This document shows positions 60,259 to 64,000 of a stretch of 64,000 nt of DNA, in pieces. The DNA lies in the NCBI GenBank assembly GCA_030407315.1, contig JALQPE010002070.1:62001-126000 (forward strand), written 5' to 3'. The number at the start of each line of letters is the position of its first letter. Position 1 is the stretch's first letter. The DNA is from Asparagopsis taxiformis (lineage: Eukaryota; Rhodophyta; Florideophyceae; Bonnemaisoniales; Bonnemaisoniaceae). The translations under genes and the position numbers were made by a program. The notes under the pieces are model-generated. The model was not told the DNA's origin. It saw only the letters and a program-made list of their open reading frames with translations, and searched no databases.

Positions 60259-60922
60259 GGTGTTTTGCAGATGCTCGGAAGTGGTTCACGGTATGGACTT
60301 CTCTGTGGGTTAGGTCGAGTGAGTGGAATCAGTACTGTTTGGCAGGGTGAAAAGCTCCCCTGCAACCTGCACTTTATATCGCTGGATTTTACAGGTGTAC
60401 CAAATTGAGCCATTGGTCAAATTAAGCCGGTGAGGAGGGTACCCCCGTCGTGCACCGTTGATTCCCCTGGCACAAGTCGAAACTCTTTGCCGCGACGAAA
60501 CCGGCTCTAGCAGTACCAAATAGCCCGATTTTTTCTAGTCTCGCTGTAGCTAAGTTGGAAAATGTGATCCTTTACTTGTCTGCATGGAAAATTAGCGGAT
60601 AGTCTAAGCTACCTATTGCACGTTGTCCGAGACGAATTGGACTTGTTCCTGCTACGCTATCTACATTCTTAAAAGCGCCATTTTCTACTATTTTGAATAA
60701 AAAAACAATATTTACCATGTCGTTCGTTGAAGTTGTCAGACTTTTTTCAGTAATGTCTACATCTCTTCTTTGATGAAGATTGCCATGTCTTGTTGGCATT
60801 GAACATAAAATTTATGGACAGACAAGTTTGCTGTCGAACATTTTCATCAACGATTCATGTTTACACTTTTCACACTCAACCATTCAACAAGCAAATGACG
60901 ATTTGGATGTACATACACAAGC
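60259..60922. other. Intergenic region, transposase remnant to EF-G
   Basis: About 660 bp, AT-rich toward the EF-G end. A 75-codon minus-strand frame (60572-60799) has no recognisable domain and may be element debris. No gene supported. Confidence 0.35.
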
Positions 60923-63374
60923 CTATCCCTTCCTACCAGCAGCCTTCTTCTCTTGATACGCGGTTACAAGCTCCGAAATGTCACCCAGAACTCGATGCTG
61001 CAAATACTCCATTGTATACTCACCCTTACCCTGAGTCATACTACGCAACTCTGTCGAATACCCAAACATCTGTCCGAGCGGGATCTCCGACTCAATCGAG
61101 CCGTACTCGGAATGCACAGTGGAGTTTACAATGATGCCGCGCCTCTTCGAGAGGCCACCCATCAGAGTCCCCTGAAATTCGCTCGGTGCTTCCACTTCGA
61201 CACGCATGATGGGCTCCAATACTGCTGGATTCGCCTTCGCAAATGCCTGCCGGAAACCCTGAATTGACGCCATTCGAAAAGCAAGCTCATTCGAGTCGAC
61301 AGGATGTGTTTTCCCGTCAGTGATAACCATCCGGACGCCTTGAATGGTATGTCCAGTCAATGTGCCTTCTGTTAGTGCTTCCCGGAATCCTTTCTCAATC
61401 GCAGGCAGAAATCCGGGAGGTACGTTGTTGCCGATTAGTGCATTCTTGAATTCAACTGCTGTGTTGTCTTCCGTGGGCTCGAGGTACCCTATGAGCCCGG
61501 CGTATTGTCCAGCACCCCCAGACTGTTTCTTGTGGATATAGTTGAAATCAGCTCGTTTCTGAATTGTTTCACGGTAGTTCACTCGCGGTGCACCAACATT
61601 GAGATCTACCTTGTACTCTCGCAACATTCTTTCGACGTAGATTTGTAGATGTAGTTCTCCCATTCCAGATATGATTGTCTCTTTGGACTCAGGGTCCATG
61701 TGCACTCGGAACGTGGGGTCCTCCCGGCAGAATCTGTTGAGAGCTTTTGTGAAATTTGTTGAGGAGGAATCCTTCTTTTTTGGCTCAACAGCGAGGCTCA
61801 TCACTGCTTCCGGTACGAATAGTGACTCCATGCTTATCGGAGTTGCATTCCTTTCCGCTGTTATAAACGTATCTCCAGAGGCACATTCCAAACCAAACAT
61901 CGCGCAAATATCACCTGCACCAGCCTCTTGAATTTCTTCCATCTCGTTAGAATGCATCCGAACAAGTCGTGGTACCTTCACCTTTTTCTGAGTTCTAGTA
62001 TTCAGTACAGAGTCTCCTCTTCGCAGTGTTCCTTGATAGATGCGAAGATACGTCAGCTGACCGAAACGGCTTTCTTCCAGCTTGAATGCCAGAGACACCA
62101 ATGGCTTAGAAGAGCTCGTAGTCAGGGGCACTTTTTCCTCAGTTTCAACACCGGAGTCTTCATTCTTCACCTTCGTAAGGGCGATGTTGTCTCTTTCTTT
62201 CGGGTTTGGCAGATATTGCAAAACGCCGTCTAATAGTGTTTGAACACCAGTATTCTTCAGAGCACTACCCATCATTACAGGCGAGAACGACTTACTCAAG
62301 GTTGCTCTCCGAATCGCATCTTGTATATCCTCAACACTTATTGGCTCTTCCATTAGAAACTTGTCTCCAATCACTTCATCTACGTCTGCCAATGTCTCAA
62401 TCAGTACCTTTCTCTTTTCAGCAACAATGTCTGTGAATTCTGTGGGCACAGCTTCGCGTCGGATAGACTCTCCACTGGGTCCATCGTAATACAAAGCCTC
62501 CTCATTGATAATATCAATCACACCATTAAGATCCGATTCCAGTCCAATTGGCACATGGATAGCAGCAGCGCGAAGCCCCAGTTTAGCCTCAACTTGTTTT
62601 ATGATTCTCCAGGGATCTGAGCCTGCTCTGTCGAGTTTGTTGATAAAAGTCACACGTGGAACTCCATATCTTTTCATTTGTCTGTCAACAGTTAGACTTT
62701 GACTTTGCACACCAGAAACACCACATAAGACCAAAATTGCTCCGTCCAGTACACGCAATGCGCGCTCCACTTCGATAGTGAAATCAACGTGACTAAACAA
62801 CAGTTTGTCGTAATTTTAGATGAGACAGATATTGTTAGTAAGCATGAATGAACATATTCATAAAGATAAATAAGCAATTCGCCGCGTGATGACGAGTTCC
62901 ATACCCCGGTGTATCAATGATATTGATAGTGTGGTCATTCCAGGTGGCGTACGTTGCGGCTGAGGCAATTGTGATACCTGGACGAGATAAGAACGAGTAG
63001 CATTACATTGTGGTTAGACAACGGCCACACTAGCAACTCCGATTCCATTTTCTTTTGCAGCATGGCGTACCTTTTTCCCTCTCCAGCTCCATGCTGTCCA
63101 TTTTTGCTCCAACACCGTCTTTGCCTTTAACCTCATGAATTTGACGAATTCGGCCCGTATAAAACAAAATTCGCTCTGTGAGCGTCGTCTTCCCGGAATC
63201 AATGTGAGCGCTGATGCCGATATTTCGCTGTTTAGAAAGACGATCATCATCTGGGCATGTGAGGATATCGGCAACTGCCTCTGTTGCAAAACTCCTGTGC
63301 AAAATGCTTCTCCAATGCCCTATCACACGTGGTCGAAATAAACCACGGCAGCTATGACTAAGCAAAGAAGACAT
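60923..63374 (-). CDS. GFM1: Mitochondrial elongation factor G (three exons)
   Basis: Exon 1 63374-63071, intron 94 nt, exon 2 62977-62905 (73 nt), intron 112 nt, exon 3 62792-60923; 748 residues. Splice phases are 1 and 2 and restore the GTPase motifs. Residues 1-45 are a basic mitochondrial presequence ([17 protein letters not shown]). G1 AHIDSGKT is at 56-63. The G2/switch region precedes [14 protein letters not shown]3 DTPGHVDF is split by the second intron, and G4 NKLD follows. Domains II-V include [18 protein letters not shown] and the RGIIVNST element of domain V. It translocates tRNA-mRNA on the mitochondrial ribosome with GTP. The GQ-type start region and DSGKTTL favour GFM1 over the recycling factor GFM2; plastid targeting cannot be strictly excluded. 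Confidence 0.92.
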
Positions 63375-63700
63375 CGTAGACTGCCAATTCGCGGGCGATG
63401 AATGGTGTGAAACGAGGGCTCGTCGCGGGACACCGACGACTATCGTTTTGTGAATCTACCGAGCTGAGCGTTAGACGATGTTTCAGGCTATTGGATGACA
63501 GCGATCACTTGGCGATCATTTGTTGGACACTACCTATAGGAGTCTCAAATTTTAACCATAAATAAATCAATGTGTCACCTATTTTGCACCCAAAGGCGGC
63601 GGCGTAAGGTGGACAACCGGTGATCAACATTTGCATAGCGAAAACATTCAGTCCACGATACATCAAACGGACTGTCTTCATCGCCGGTGCCGTTCCAAAA
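63375..63700. promoter_or_regulatory. Divergent intergenic region (EF-G / last gene)
   Basis: About 325 bp between divergent starts. No specific element assigned. Confidence 0.35.
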
Positions 63701-64000
63701 ATGGTTGGTGCATCGACTAAAAGGAAGCGAAAGGAGCGTCAGAACCGCATTGCGGAGCAGGTAGAGGATAGCCGAGCAAAGGCAGCGGCAGAGCGAAGGG
63801 TGCTGGGTGTAAAAGTGGATGAAGAACTTCCTGATATAGAACTGTTTCAAGAAGACCGGCATGGTGATTCAAGGGATGTTGTCAAAGAGAAGATAAGATT
63901 TCAAGCAGCGGAGCAGATCCGAGCAGCGAAACGTGCTCGACGCCAAGCTCCGAAGCAGCGAAAATCGGAAGCTGCCTTGCTTCCCAATCCAAACGTTAAA
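63701..64000 (+). CDS. 5' part of a basic, charged protein (runs off the window)
   Basis: 100 codons open from the ATG at 63701 to the window end, with no stop. The sequence is very rich in Lys/Arg/Glu/Ala (MVGASTKRKRKERQNRIAEQ ... QAAEQIRAAKRARRQAPKQRK). A short hydrophobic/acidic island (VDEELPDIELF) lies in the middle. This composition is typical of nucleolar ribosome-biogenesis proteins, but the family cannot be named from the part seen. An intron beyond the edge is possible. Confidence 0.5.
   Translation, partial: MVGASTKRKRKERQNRIAEQVEDSRAKAAAERRVLGVKVDEELPDIELFQEDRHGDSRDVVKEKIRFQAAEQIRAAKRARRQAPKQRKSEAALLPNPNVK

Noticed and set aside
60572..60799. 75-codon minus-strand frame beside the transposase remnant
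   Set aside because: Not recognisable as part of the transposase or any other family; probably element debris.
1..64000. CRISPR arrays, operons and prophage
   Set aside because: Only eukaryotic features (introns, targeting peptides, SNARE, kinase) are seen. The repeats at 57 kb are not regularly spaced short direct repeats with unique spacers.

Overview
This is a gene-dense eukaryotic nuclear segment of moderate GC content. It most likely comes from a unicellular or otherwise compact-genome red alga; a glaucophyte or other primary-plastid alga is the main alternative. Four to five predicted plastid proteins start with a short peptide carrying an early phenylalanine (MSAFVP, MAFITS, MAFVYQ, MSAAFV, MLTFVR). 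That is the hallmark of transit peptides in red algae and glaucophytes and is not typical of green plants. Most genes are intronless. Where introns can be placed they are mostly about 75-110 nt with GTAAGT/GTATGT-type donors. Convergent gene ends are often only 70-125 bp apart. The species assignment is inference from these traits.

Layout. 0-13 kb: 3' end of a kinase/EF-hand gene, a UBA membrane protein head-to-head with an OTU deubiquitinase, a LETM1-like organelle protein head-to-head with DXR (MEP pathway), an Abitram-family gene, NCA2, plastid RimO and an alpha/beta hydrolase. 13-26 kb: syntaxin-16/TLG2, a single-chain SbcD-SbcC fusion, mitochondrial NADP-IDH, a plastid membrane protein fused to a dehydroascorbate-reductase-like domain, an unknown gene, a spliced NSE2/MMS21 SUMO ligase and a spliced OCIA-like gene. 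27-37 kb: a coiled-coil protein, a type II glycosyltransferase-like protein, an MFSD5/MOT2 transporter, UTP6, squalene epoxidase and a large RNase-H-fold-like protein.

37-47 kb is an accessory stretch of lineage-restricted genes: two spliced secreted proteins built from a novel four-cysteine domain (three domain copies), a 3.8-kb region with no recognisable gene, and two tandem paralogues of a small GTPPWER-motif family. 48-55 kb: a plastid ICMT/NnrU-like methyltransferase, a spliced candidate meiotic-axis (SYCP2/Red1-like) protein, an unrecognised gene, a spliced WD-like gene and a small membrane protein. 55.6-60.3 kb is a mobile-element island: a broken gag-protease ORF, a repeat block of about 190 bp period, a GC-rich block dense in inverted repeats, and a truncated pogo-type transposase. 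60.9-64 kb: mitochondrial elongation factor G (three exons) and the 5' end of a basic, nucleolar-style protein.

Functional links: DXR supplies plastid isoprenoid precursors and squalene epoxidase spends isoprenoids on sterols. RimO, the SbcDC fusion, the DHAR fusion and the methyltransferase are all predicted plastid proteins. EF-G, NCA2 and IDH serve mitochondria. NSE2 and the axis candidate relate to chromosome maintenance. The strongest candidates for something undescribed are the organelle-targeted SbcD-SbcC fusion, the four-cysteine secreted family with a conserved phase-1 intron, and the GTPPWER family.
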